A DNA stretch of 64,000 nucleotides from Sphingomonas sp. J315 (GCF_024666595.1 NZ_CP088296.1:1922001-1986000), one strand, 5' to 3'. Shown: positions 44,507-53,411, numbered from the stretch's first letter. The notes: a model not told the origin generated them from the sequence alone. Made by a program: numbers and translations.

Positions 44507-44830
44507 CTATTTACTCGCGGCGGATTGGTCGAGTGCTTGGATCAACAACCGATCTGCGCGTTCGCGCAGCCTATCCGAAGCCGAGATTAAACGCAACGCT
44601 TTATGCACCAATTCACTTACAGACTCGTCCGATCTGACTGGATCGACGACGTTGCGTAAACGCTGCCGCACTCGCTTCGAGAATGCGCCCTTTTTGAGCG
44701 ATCGGCTGAGAGTAGATTTGTCTATGGCGGCCATATCGGCCACCTGTCCAACGCTAAGCCGAAAAACCTCCATATGTGAACGCACTTGGTCGGCCAGGTT
44801 CGGGTCTTCAATGCGCGTGGGTCGGGCCAT
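44507..44830 (-). CDS. Small HTH regulator upstream of ietAS
   Basis: 107 residues from ATG 44830 (MARPTRIEDPNLADQVRSH). FRLSVGQVADMAAIDKSTLS is a helix-turn-helix with a basic end (RSLKKGAFSKRVRQRLRN). The reading frame stays open further upstream but the extra part has no conserved features. It ends 10 bp before ietA, so a three-gene operon HTH-ietA-ietS is likely. It may autoregulate through the TTGCATAAA direct repeats that sit 10-30 bases before its start. Confidence 0.7.
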   Translation of the reverse strand: MARPTRIEDPNLADQVRSHMEVFRLSVGQVADMAAIDKSTLSRSLKKGAFSKRVRQRLRNVVDPVRSDESVSELVHKALRLISASDRLRERADRLLIQALDQSAASK

Positions 44831-44839
44831 GGCCTTTGA

Positions 44840-44860
44840 TTGCATAAACCGTTGCATAAA
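44840..44860. promoter_or_regulatory. Direct-repeat operator (two TTGCATAAA) before the HTH-ietAS operon
   Basis: TTGCATAAA at 44840-44848 and 44852-44860 are exact copies, 12 bases apart. They lie 10-30 bases upstream of the HTH start at 44830, suitable for repression by a dimer bound to one face of the DNA. Confidence 0.55.
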
Positions 44861-45494
44861 TGAAGTACGAAAACGGTTTCGGAGGTTTGCTGGCCGGCTG
44901 CGACGGATCGGTGCGTCACATCGGCACGCTGCCTTTAATAAATGCTCCCGACCAAATGACCGATGATGCCGATGTGGATGTAACTTGGGCAGCTGAACCT
45001 CTCGGGAAGCGGGATCGCCCAATGGCGCGCGGCGTTGATACGGATCTCCCACGGCGGCGATCTCACTCTGAAGCGTTCCTGCCCCAGCCCTGTAGGAGGC
45101 TGTTTTGAGTTAGAGGTCAGGCTACCGGACGCCTGGTTTCAGGATCACACACATGGGGCCGCGATGACCGATTAAAGGGCGCTTTTCAGACTGGCAGATT
45201 ATGCTGAAAACAGCCTGGCCGCCCATGGGGCGACAGCAAGCGAGGTTGCTTTTGCGCGGACAGATGCCAAAGCGGTCACATGCCAATTACCACTTCCGCT
45301 GGCGGTCAGTGGGGGGCGTAAGGCTCTCCCATAGCTCAGGCCTCGCCGATCGACAAAGTGGGCACAAATCCATGGCCGGGTGCCTGATCGTAAACCCGCA
45401 TTTCAAAATCCGCCTTCGGCATTCACACTCGACCGGTTTCCACTGCAAGAGATGCAGGCAAGACTGGAAACAAGTGCAACACCTGACCCGCGCA
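44861..45494. other. Long stretch without a convincing gene
   Basis: About 630 bases. Open frames exist in several registers, but their composition is Arg/Ser/Pro rich and none has a ribosome site or a known motif. Probably the promoter region of the HTH-ietAS operon plus relic DNA. Confidence 0.45.
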
Positions 45495-45739
45495 ATGCGG
45501 CGCCTTGATCCGATCGAAGAGGCCGCGCAACGCGATGACGAGGCAATGGGGACTATCGAACCGCAGAGGCCCGCACGGCTTTCAAGGCGATCGGCTACCT
45601 CGGCGCGTATCTCGGGTGGGACATTGTCGGCAGGAACGCGGACCGGCTCATGGCGCGCGATCCTCTGGCGATCGTGGAAGGGCTTCTGGACGACGAGCGA
45701 CTTCCCCTGGAATTCCGTGAACACAATGTGGTGAATTGA
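45495..45739 (+). pseudogene. Remnant or frameshifted small gene
   Basis: ATG 45495 opens MRRLDPIEEAAQRDDEAMG in one frame. A convincing acidic C-terminus (YRTAEARTAFKAIGYLGAYL, then GWDIVGRNADRLMARDPLAI and EGLLDDERLPLEFREHNVVN) reads in another. Adding one G to the four-base run at 45548-45551 joins them into an 81-residue protein. I do not recognise the family. The single-base break in a G run matches the error pattern elsewhere, so it could also be an intact gene. Confidence 0.35.
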
Positions 45740-45991
45740 ATCTCCCGAATACGTAATATGCGCCAGAAAAGCCGTCCCGCTCGTGCCGCGATGGCGTAAT
45801 GATGATGTGCTGATCAAATGGTAGCAGGCGCAAGATTACTCCAAATCGGACCCTTTCCGACCTGTAAGGAATAGCGATGTTCGCGCATAGCCATGTGGCA
45901 TATTTCGCGTTTTACCGATCCAGGGTAGTGCTGGCAGCGTTCAACATTCTACCGTGCTGGCTGTGCGGTGCTCGACTGGGGAGGTGGAGAC
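45740..45991. other. Short intergenic stretch
   Basis: About 250 bases without a recognised gene or clear regulatory element, apart from the GGAGGTGGAG ribosome site of the following nuclease gene. Confidence 0.4.
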
Positions 45992-47032
45992 ATGCGAACA
46001 TGGGTGACCGCGATCCTTTTCGCTGGATTCTCGAGTCCCGCCATGGCGCAGAGCTTTCCCTGCAGCGGGGCTGCGGTTTCGCCTTATCCAGCTCTCGTCG
46101 CGACGGATCATGATCATCGTCGCCTCGCCCCGAAGGCGGGTGTTCTCAGCAAGGCGTTCACTGCATTTTTTGCTGCGTTCGATGACGCCGATGATGACGA
46201 TGGGAATGGGGAACGCGATGTTCGTCTCAATCCTGAATTCGTGGCGTATGAACTGCGCGGGCTGGCACCCAATGCCGATGGCGATTATGCCGAACCCAGG
46301 ATATCGATCGAGCGCCCGAGCCGCTGGTACACCTCGCCTGAGCTCGTGCCGCTGGTCGACACAATTGAAGGTGTCACCAATCGCCGCATCGACGACAGCT
46401 ATCGGGGGGCTGGCACAGTCTGGAACCGCGGTCACCTGGCGATGAGCGATCATGCCCAGCGCATCAGCGCTGAGGCGAGCTGTAACACCCATAATTTCTG
46501 GAACGCATCGCCGCAGGCAGCCGACCTCAACCAAGGTCCGTGGATGCATCTGGAGAATTACTCAGCCGCCGCCTCGAACAAATATCGCAGCATCTGGGTG
46601 ATCACCGGGCCGATCTTCGATCCGGCCACGCCTCGCTTATCGATCGGCGATGCCGGAGAACTGCCGGTCGAGATTCCGGACGCGTTCTTCAAGATCCTCG
46701 TACATGAAAGTCCGTCCGGCATCGACACGCTTGCTTTCATCTTCGAGCAGCCCAACGCGCTCGACGGTCAGGGTAAGCCTGTTCCGACTGCGACCTGGGT
46801 CAGCTGCAGCCGAGCAAATGCACTTGGGCATGTCTACGACCATCGACCCCAGCTCGTGTCGATCGCGCAGATCGAGCAGCGCACAAACTTGCGTTTCTTC
46901 TCCGATCGGGCGGACCGACAGCAGCTAATTGACGCGCGCGCGACAGCCCTATGGCCCGTGGAGACGCGGTACTGGGATCCGGGAAATGCGGTGTGCGCCA
47001 GACAGCGCGGTCATCCGTCCTCAGCTGATTGA
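45992..47032 (+). CDS. Secreted NucA-type DNA/RNA non-specific endonuclease
   Basis: 346 residues from ATG 45992 behind GGAGGTGGAG. Signal peptide MRTWVTAILFAGFSSPAMAQ directs it to the periplasm. The beta-beta-alpha metal nuclease core shows VWNRGHLAMSDHAQR (family DRGH motif with Asp to Asn; catalytic His retained) and HNFWNASPQAADLNQGPWMH (the conserved Asn for Mg). It cleaves single- and double-stranded nucleic acids. Its stop codon overlaps the possible TTG of the next ORF; it starts the right-end cargo cluster. Confidence 0.88.
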   Translation: MRTWVTAILFAGFSSPAMAQSFPCSGAAVSPYPALVATDHDHRRLAPKAGVLSKAFTAFFAAFDDADDDDGNGERDVRLNPEFVAYELRGLAPNADGDYAEPRISIERPSRWYTSPELVPLVDTIEGVTNRRIDDSYRGAGTVWNRGHLAMSDHAQRISAEASCNTHNFWNASPQAADLNQGPWMHLENYSAAASNKYRSIWVITGPIFDPATPRLSIGDAGELPVEIPDAFFKILVHESPSGIDTLAFIFEQPNALDGQGKPVPTATWVSCSRANALGHVYDHRPQLVSIAQIEQRTNLRFFSDRADRQQLIDARATALWPVETRYWDPGNAVCARQRGHPSSAD

Positions 47033-47043
47033 GGGAGAGCACC

Positions 47044-48220
47044 GTGCCCAAGAATATTGTCATCCTGCTCGACGGGACCTCAAACGAGATCGAGTGCGAT
47101 CGCACCAACATTCTCCGCCTCTATGGCGTTCTCACCAAGGACGCCGAGCAGCTCGTCTACTATGATCCCGGCGTCGGGACGTTCGGTGCGGAAGGCGCCT
47201 GGTCGCGCTTCTGGCGCAAGGCGCACGAGGTCTGGGGACTGATGACCGGATGGGGCCTCGATCACAATGTGAAGGAGGCATATCGCTTTCTCGTTGAGAA
47301 TTATGACAAGGGCGAGCGCAAGGGCGTCAAAGGTGGCGAGCGCGACCGGATTTTCATCTTCGGCTTCAGCCGCGGAGCCTATTCCGCGCGGGTGCTGGCA
47401 GGGTTTATCCATGCGGTCGGGTTGATCGAGCCACGCAACCTCAATCTGCTTGATTATGTCTATCGCGCCTACAAATCGATTGGCGAGGATGGTCAGGAGG
47501 CGGAAAAGGCATTTGCCGAGGTGCGGCTTTACGAACGTCTACTCGGTCCAGATCGACCGCCGATCCGAATGCTGGGATTGTTCGACACCGTCGCTTCGGT
47601 GATCGAAAGCGGGCGGCATGGTCCCCAGTTAAAGTCACACGCGTTCACCAGCCGGAATCAGAGCGTCGAATCCGTGTCGCATGCGGTCGCGATCGACGAG
47701 AAGCGCACGATGTTCCGCCCGCAGCTCTGGCCGGCCAATCAGGAATATTGGGGCAATCCTTTCAACAGCGCCGCAGCGAGGCCCCAGGATGTGAAGGAAC
47801 TCTGGTTTGCCGGGGGGCATGGCGATGTCGGCGGGGGGCTATGCCGAGGCGGAGAGCGCCCTGTGCAAGGTGCCACTCGTATGGATGATCGAACGCGCGA
47901 AACTGTGCGGCCTCAAGTTTCGTCAGCAGAGCATCAACGCGGTCGTATTGGCGTCCTCGCGGGGCGCCAAATATACGGCGCCGACGGGGACGGGGCGCTC
48001 GCACAACACCATGACCTTTGGCTGGTCGATCCTTGAATTCATTCCCCACCGCAAGCCAGGGGGTTCATCCCGTCCCTCGCTGTTCGGCATCAGCTTTCCT
48101 TTTTTCGAGCGGCGGCACATTCCGCAGGGAGCGCTGCTTCACAGCTCGGTAATCCAGCGGCGAACGGAACTTGGACTTTGGGCGCCAAATATTCCGGATT
48201 CATATGGGATAGAACAATGA
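47044..48220 (+). CDS. DUF2235 alpha/beta-hydrolase-like protein, apparent +1 frameshift at 47833-47838
   Basis: GTG 47044 follows GAGGGAGAG; a TTG at 47029 is possible. NIVILLDGTSNEIECDRTNI opens the DUF2235 domain; IFIFGFSRGAYSARVLAGFI holds the GxSxG nucleophile, and ELWFAGGHGDVGGG precedes the break. The protein continues in another frame as YAEAESALCKVPLVWMIERA. Removing one G from the six-base run 47833-47838 gives 391 residues. DUF2235 proteins include type VI lipase effectors (Tle1) and other hydrolases; no type VI genes are here. It may form an operon with the nuclease gene. Confidence 0.8.
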
Positions 48221-48361
48221 TCTGCTTGCCATTCGAGCGATCGACAGGCCCAGGCGACCGATCCTGCGGTGGCGTTGCCTGCGCGATGCGGGGACGCGTC
48301 GCTGCCACGTGCGCATGGCCGGATAGTCGGAGATTGATCATGCCTGTCGGAGGAGCCGGAA

Positions 48362-50164
48362 ATGGCTGACGCGGTCGATTTGGCTCAGGCTGGCGGCGGC
48401 GTTGTCGATTTTCACGAGTGGCTCACGCCCTTTGTTTCATTGACGCTCGCCAAGGCGGCTGGCGTTGCCGTTGCTGATCAGCTGGAACGTTGTCTCGCCG
48501 ACATCGAAGCCATTTGCGCTGCCGAGGAACATCCTGCCACGTCCGATTTCACGCGGCTCCGGGCCCGCGCAGCGGCCGGCGTCCGATTACAGTCGATGTG
48601 GTACAAACGCACGCTCAAGCCGGCTTGGACCGACGATGCGAGCTTCATCGATGTGCAGCACCATCTGGTCATCGCGCTTGTTCGCAAGGGGCATTTGGCG
48701 CTCCATATCAGCGACCCTAAGGTCAAGGGACCGCTGCGCGCTGCGCTGATCGGCGAGCTCGATCCGGGCGCCCCCCTTACTTGGCTCTCGCCGATACCCC
48801 GCGCGATCATGTCCGCGGCCTTTCTGCAGAACGGCCAGGCCCGAACACTGTGGCTTTCTGGTGTGCATCGGCGAAGCGCGACCAAGGCCGACGCCAAGAT
48901 TCTGGCCGGCCAGGATCTCGATTACTCCCTCGACCCCTTTGACGACCAGAGCTTCTATTGGTCGGCTGCGCGCTCGCGGAACGCCGCGCTGGAGATCACC
49001 GTCGGCGTATCACCCAAGGCGTCGCGGGTCTGGCTCGGCAAGGCCAAGTCGATCGACGGGTTTGCTGCGTCGACCGCGCTGCTGATCGATGCCGTTGCCG
49101 CCGCGAAGCAGGGCAGTGATGAGCCGTTCCGCTTTCTTGCGACCCCGATGGAAATGCTCGATCCGGCAAAGGTCACCGGAGGATATGATCTTTCGATCCT
49201 GCCACCTGACATGCTTGAGGATGGGGACGAGGACGCCGATGCGGTCAATGCCGACGCCGCGCTTGTGATCGCCACCAATCTGATCGCAGAACCGGCAAAC
49301 GGCTCGAACCTGAGCGTCTCGGTTGAGATCAATAGCGAGACCATCGGGACGCTGACCCTTGAGGTCGCCATCGCGCGCGACGGTAAGGTTAAGTTCAAGG
49401 CCACCGATCCAAAGCCTGCGGGAGTCAATGACGAGGCGTTCAACCGGATCAAGGCACTGCTCGGGCGCGGTGTCGGCGTGAACGTCCGCTACGACAGCGG
49501 ACATAGTGTATCTGACCGCCAGATATACGCCTTGAGAATGCCTCGTATCGCCTTCTCGCAATATGAGGCGACGGATTTTAAGGGCTATCTGGTAAAGCAG
49601 GAAAAGCCGAAAGACCTGACCAAGATCGGTGCGGAGAAGAGCCTGTTCTGCTGGGTTCAAAACACCCATAAGGGATGGCTCGCTTGCGACGATGGCGCAA
49701 ATGAGAAGGCGGATTTCATCCATCTCGACATCAGCGGCGCAAAGCCGGTTCTTTCGCTCATCCATGTGAAAGGCGCTAACAGCGACAAGGCCAGCCGCAG
49801 GCTCTCCGTTGCCGCGTATGAGGTCGTCACCGGTCAGGCGATCAAGAATCTGCAATGGCTCGACAAGCAGGCGCTCGCCAGAGGGCTTTCGCAGGCGGTG
49901 CGCGCAACCAACTATTGGTGGAAGGATGGTAAGCCAGTCGCGAAAGACGAACTGGTGGCTGCGATTGAGAGTCTCGGTGACGAATATGTTCGTCGCGTGA
50001 TCATTGTGCAGCCCCATGTCACTGAAACCGCGCGGACAAAGGCGGAGGCGGCCAAGGATGGCGTCAATCGATTGCGTCTCGATCAGCTCAACACACTGCT
50101 TGCCAGCGCGTGGCGCAGCTGCAACGGTCTAGGCGCCGAATTCAAGGTGATTTGGGCGAAATAG
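48362..50164 (+). CDS. Large protein with a nuclease-like C-terminal domain
   Basis: 600 residues, ATG 48362 behind GGAGGAG. I do not recognise the N-terminal 430 residues (helical start, then a mixed alpha/beta region with a DGDEDADAVNADAA acidic turn). The C-terminal segment runs LFCWVQNTHKGWLACDDGAN, then EKADFIHLDISGAKPVLSLI, HVKGAN, and SVAAYEVVTGQAIKNL. The order D...ADFIHLD...LIHVK fits a PD-(D/E)XK nuclease core, similar to C-termini found on defence helicases. No helicase domain is present. It is the last island gene before the attR repeat. Confidence 0.6.
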   Translation: MADAVDLAQAGGGVVDFHEWLTPFVSLTLAKAAGVAVADQLERCLADIEAICAAEEHPATSDFTRLRARAAAGVRLQSMWYKRTLKPAWTDDASFIDVQHHLVIALVRKGHLALHISDPKVKGPLRAALIGELDPGAPLTWLSPIPRAIMSAAFLQNGQARTLWLSGVHRRSATKADAKILAGQDLDYSLDPFDDQSFYWSAARSRNAALEITVGVSPKASRVWLGKAKSIDGFAASTALLIDAVAAAKQGSDEPFRFLATPMEMLDPAKVTGGYDLSILPPDMLEDGDEDADAVNADAALVIATNLIAEPANGSNLSVSVEINSETIGTLTLEVAIARDGKVKFKATDPKPAGVNDEAFNRIKALLGRGVGVNVRYDSGHSVSDRQIYALRMPRIAFSQYEATDFKGYLVKQEKPKDLTKIGAEKSLFCWVQNTHKGWLACDDGANEKADFIHLDISGAKPVLSLIHVKGANSDKASRRLSVAAYEVVTGQAIKNLQWLDKQALARGLSQAVRATNYWWKDGKPVAKDELVAAIESLGDEYVRRVIIVQPHVTETARTKAEAAKDGVNRLRLDQLNTLLASAWRSCNGLGAEFKVIWAK

Positions 50165-50384
50165 CTGGCCTTGCCGCGTGCCCATGGCGAGGCCGCCGTC
50201 CTCGACATAAAAATCATCAGAATTTCCGTAGCGGCGTGAAATCGGAACGATGGGGGGCGCATTGGCCACCGCGTGTACCCGGCAGACGTCAGCTTTCGGG
50301 ATCTCGCAGATCCGACGCTGGACAATGGCTATTGGGGCGCAAAGCGGTCAGAACGCCTCATACTAGCTCCTACGCTCTCGCGCT

Positions 50385-50408
50385 AAGTGTGGGGCAAAGT
50401 GTGGGTCA
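50385..50408 (+). promoter_or_regulatory. Paired 12-bp arm-type repeats inside the right island end
   Basis: AAGTGTGGGGCA and AAGTGTGGGTCA in tandem, same orientation as the left-end pair. They lie 62 bases before attR. Confidence 0.6.
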
Positions 50409-50469
50409 GTATAGCCCATTAGCCAGATTTATGATTATTTATCAAGATGTTAAGTGGCTCAATGGTATT

Positions 50470-50485
50470 CCTCCGTCTCCGCCAT
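50470..50485 (+). repeat. attR core (copy of tRNA-Ser 3' end)
   Basis: CCTCCGTCTCCGCCAT, identical to 21801-21816. Outside it there is no tRNA, as expected for the far end of a tRNA-integrated element. Confidence 0.88.
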
Positions 50486-50595
50486 CTTCCGAAGCTGCAT
50501 TCTGGCCCGGGGCCATTGCCGGACCATCGGCGGGCCTCGCCTTGCAGTCGATTCTGACTCGCAAACGTCACGGGCCGCTGGCATCCGGGTGCGCG

Positions 50596-51702
50596 ATGCG
50601 AAGCCTGACCCTTGTCGCCGCCGCGATGCTGGCGGTCCCCGCCACGGCGCAGGTCCGCGCCGTACCGACCCAGCCCGAGTCCGAAGCCGGTGCGTTGCGC
50701 GGGGTCGAGGTCATTTTGATCAACGAGGGTGCCGCGCCCGTCGCGGCAGAGGGGCCGCGGATCATCGAGGTGACCGCCGCAGACGGCACGCGCCTGGTAC
50801 TCGAGCGCCTGCCTGCGCCCGCCACGACGATCGCGCCGGGCGGGTTTGCCAAGGCGCGCTATGTTCCGACCGGCTATGCCGCGCGACCCGTGACCCGTCC
50901 GCTGCCCGGGGCACCCTTGCCCGACGGCGTCGGCGCAGCCTGGGCCGACGGCGCACCTGCCCGTGCGCGTGCCGTGACCGATACGGCTGAGCGTGAGGTC
51001 GAGGCATCTGCCGGCACTGCTGCGGGCTTTCTCGACCGTTTCGCGCCGCACGAGCCGACTTATGGTGCGTTCGGTTTCGGCGATTCGGGGGGCAAGCTAC
51101 AGGTCAGCTTCGCATTCCAGCCGATCGGCGGCGACGGGGCGTTCAGTCATCTGCGCTTCGCCTATACCCAGACGATGTTCTGGCGGCTCGACCTGCCGTC
51201 CGGTCCGTTCACACACACCACCTATTCGCCCGAAGTCTATGTCGAGCGCGCGGTCGATCCGACCGCGACCATCGGACTGGGCTGGCGGCATGATTCGAAT
51301 GGCGAGGGGCCGGCGACCTCGATCGATTCGAACCGCATCTTCCTGCGCGCGACCAAGCGGTTCGATCTTGGCGATGGCTGGCGCGCGGAGGTGACGCCGC
51401 AAGCCTGGGTCTATGTCGGCAAACAGGGAGTGGCGCCCGATCTTGATCGTTATTGGGGCAACGGGTCACTCGGCTTGGCGCTGGTCAAGCCCGACAGCCT
51501 CAAGCTCGCGCTCACATTGCGCGGCAGCCCCGATAGCGGGCGTGGCGCGGCAGAGCTGTTCGCATCCTGGCCGCTCGCGCGACTCGATGACGATCTCGGC
51601 TTCTATCTCTTCGCTCAGGGCTTTACAGGCTATGGCGAAGCACTGGACGATCATCGCCGCCGCGATACCCATGCCCGGATCGGTATTGCGCTGACCCGGT
51701 GA
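50596..51702 (+). CDS. pldA: Outer-membrane phospholipase A (OMPLA)
   Basis: 368 residues from ATG 50596, signal peptide MRSLTLVAAAMLAVPATAQ. The OMPLA active-site segment GWRHDSNGEGPATSIDSNR has His and Ser two residues apart in HDSNG, as in H142/S144 of E. coli PldA, followed by an Asn (N156-type) in the DSNR stretch. A beta-barrel of Trp/Tyr-rich strands follows to the C-terminus. It hydrolyses phospholipids in the outer leaflet and protects membrane asymmetry. It is the first chromosomal gene right of the island. Confidence 0.9.
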   Translation: MRSLTLVAAAMLAVPATAQVRAVPTQPESEAGALRGVEVILINEGAAPVAAEGPRIIEVTAADGTRLVLERLPAPATTIAPGGFAKARYVPTGYAARPVTRPLPGAPLPDGVGAAWADGAPARARAVTDTAEREVEASAGTAAGFLDRFAPHEPTYGAFGFGDSGGKLQVSFAFQPIGGDGAFSHLRFAYTQTMFWRLDLPSGPFTHTTYSPEVYVERAVDPTATIGLGWRHDSNGEGPATSIDSNRIFLRATKRFDLGDGWRAEVTPQAWVYVGKQGVAPDLDRYWGNGSLGLALVKPDSLKLALTLRGSPDSGRGAAELFASWPLARLDDDLGFYLFAQGFTGYGEALDDHRRRDTHARIGIALTR

Positions 51703-51723
51703 CGTCCGATCGAGGAGAGACCC

Positions 51724-52269
51724 ATGCGCCTGAAGCTCGCTCTTGCCGCCCTGATCCTTCCGCTTGCCATGCCGGCCACCGCCGCACTCGCGCCGGGGGC
51801 GAAGGCACCTGATTTCAAGGCCAAGGGCGCGATCGCGGGGCGCGATTTCACCGTCCATCTCGCGCGCCAGCTCCAAAAGGGGGCCGTCGTCCTCTATTTC
51901 TTCCCCGCAGCGTTCACGCCGGGATGCAGCGCGGAGGCGGCGGCGTTCGCCGCAGCGGTCGACGATTTCAAGGCTGCGGGGGCGGTCGTGATCGGCATGT
52001 CAGCCGATCCGGTGGACAAGTTGCGGGATTTTTCGGCGAAGGATTGCGCCGGAAAATTTGCGGTCGCCAGCGCCAGTCCCGAAGTCATTCGCGGCTATGA
52101 CGTCGCGTTGGGGCGCCAGATTCAGGGCCGCGACGTTACCAACCGGACCAGCTATGTCATCGCACCGAATGGAAAAATCATCTACGCGCACAGCGATCTG
52201 AACCCCGCCGCTCATGTCCGCAACACCCTCGCCGCAGTGCGTGACTGGCGTGCGAAGCAAAAGCGCTGA
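51724..52269 (+). CDS. Periplasmic Bcp/AhpC-type peroxiredoxin
   Basis: 181 residues. Signal peptide MRLKLALAALILPLAMPATA is followed by the thioredoxin-fold AhpC/TSA domain. PAAFTPGCSAEAAAF holds the peroxidatic cysteine (PxxxTxxC) and KDCAGKF gives a second cysteine that could resolve it. It reduces peroxides in the periplasm, perhaps using a thioredoxin-like donor. It lies 22 bp after pldA, likely in one operon. Confidence 0.9.
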   Translation: MRLKLALAALILPLAMPATAALAPGAKAPDFKAKGAIAGRDFTVHLARQLQKGAVVLYFFPAAFTPGCSAEAAAFAAAVDDFKAAGAVVIGMSADPVDKLRDFSAKDCAGKFAVASASPEVIRGYDVALGRQIQGRDVTNRTSYVIAPNGKIIYAHSDLNPAAHVRNTLAAVRDWRAKQKR

Positions 52270-52385
52270 AAGGCCGAATCGGGTAGCTCGTTTCACCGGA
52301 TATTAGCAGTTTCGGGATTAGCTCCGGTCTCGAACAGACCGCCGTGCATGGTGCGCGTCGGGTGGCTGACCGGAGGAAGGCGTTG

Positions 52386-53411
52386 GTGAGGCTGGCGAGG
52401 GCGTCACGTGCAGACGGTGCCGTTGATCCGGACCGCCAACTGTACGAGCGCATCGGCACATTTCTGTTCGATCAGCGGCTCGAACCGAGTCCCGCGAACT
52501 TTGCCTTTGCCTGGCACCTGCTTCACGATCCCGGCGGTCCGCTTGCCCTCGCGGTAGAGAATATGACCGAGGGCGGCGTGCGCCTTACGCAGCGTGACAT
52601 CGAATCGCTCGGCTGCGAAGCCCCTGCAAACGCGGCCAAGGCGCGCGAAAAGGTCGACGGCCTAGTCGCCAAGACGCAGATGCAGGTCGAGGGTTTTCAG
52701 GACATGGTCCAGGCGATGCGCGCCGAGACCGCGGGCTTTGGCCGCGACCTCGCCGCCAGCGCCGATGCGATCCGCCGGTCGAGCGAAGGGCCGCAAGGCG
52801 ACGTGCTCGAAGAGGTTTCGCGGATCACTGCGACGATGCTGGAGCGCGTGCACCGCGCCGAATCGCAGCTCGAAAGCGCGACGCGCGAAGCGACCGAATT
52901 GCGCAGCGCGCTGGAGGAAGCGCGCGACAATGCCCGTCGCGATGCGCTCACCCAATTGCCCAACCGTCGCGCATTCGAGGAAGCGTTCAGCGCGCAACAG
53001 GCGTCGGGTGCGCGGCTGTGCATCGCGGTGTGCGACGTCGATCACTTCAAGTCGGTCAACGACCGGTTCGGCCATGCCGTGGGCGATCGCGTGCTCCGCA
53101 CGATCGCGCAGGCTCTGAGCGAAGTCTGTGTCGGCCACCTCGTCGCTCGTCATGGCGGTGAGGAGTTCGCGATCCTGTTCTCGGGCATCGGCATCGCCAA
53201 GGCGCGCGACATCATGGAAAATGCGCGGTCGCTGGTCGCGTCGAAACGCTACCGGTTGCGCGAATCGGACATGCCAATCGGTGAGATCACCTTCTCCGCA
53301 GGCCTCACCCGCGTGCATATCGGCGAGTCGCTGGTCGACAGCTTCGACCGCGCCGATGCCAAGCTCTATGAGGCCAAGAATACCGGGCGCAACCGCATCA
53401 TCGGCGGCTGA
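52386..53411 (+). CDS. GGDEF-domain diguanylate cyclase
   Basis: 341 residues if translated from GTG 52386 after GGAGGAAGG; GTG 52344 and other near starts are possible. N-terminal about 140 residues are helical with no named sensor domain. A coiled coil (about 120-170) precedes the GGDEF domain: DALTQLPNRRAFEEAF, CIAVCDVDHFKSVNDRFGHA, HGGEEFAILFSG (active GGEEF), and NTGRNRIIGG. No I-site RxxD is obvious before GGEEF. It makes c-di-GMP. No membrane segment is visible, so it is cytosolic. Confidence 0.9.
   Translation: MRLARASRADGAVDPDRQLYERIGTFLFDQRLEPSPANFAFAWHLLHDPGGPLALAVENMTEGGVRLTQRDIESLGCEAPANAAKAREKVDGLVAKTQMQVEGFQDMVQAMRAETAGFGRDLAASADAIRRSSEGPQGDVLEEVSRITATMLERVHRAESQLESATREATELRSALEEARDNARRDALTQLPNRRAFEEAFSAQQASGARLCIAVCDVDHFKSVNDRFGHAVGDRVLRTIAQALSEVCVGHLVARHGGEEFAILFSGIGIAKARDIMENARSLVASKRYRLRESDMPIGEITFSAGLTRVHIGESLVDSFDRADAKLYEAKNTGRNRIIGG

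Larger units (their letters stand above)
21801..50485 (+). mobile_element. 28.7-kb integrative genomic island in tRNA-Ser(GCT)
   Basis: Bounded by a 16-bp direct repeat of the tRNA 3' end (21801-21816 and 50470-50485). Just inside each end are two tandem 12-bp repeats in the same orientation. The P4-type integrase lies directly inside the left end. The cargo holds a second recombinase-like gene, ParB-like, MucR, dinB, toxin-antitoxin and many defence-type genes. No conjugation or phage structural genes are visible, so this is a genomic island or mobilisable element rather than a prophage or complete ICE. Codon and base use inside varies from block to block, with AT-richer DNA at 34.3-35.7 kb. 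Confidence 0.9.
50165..50595. other. Right end of the island and junction to chromosome
   Basis: About 430 bases without a supported gene. It holds two arm-type repeats (50385-50408) and the attR core (50470-50485). The reading frame that runs from the island into pldA is spurious. Confidence 0.7.

Noticed and set aside
45201..45734. 177-aa ORF as a gene
   Set aside because: Composition is shadow-like; only the last third aligns with a plausible, frameshifted small gene.
21801..50485. Island as a prophage or conjugative element
   Set aside because: No capsid, tail, terminase, relaxase or type IV secretion genes were recognised.
50110..50595. pldA reading frame starting inside the island
   Set aside because: It crosses attR; the signal peptide of phospholipase A begins at 50596.
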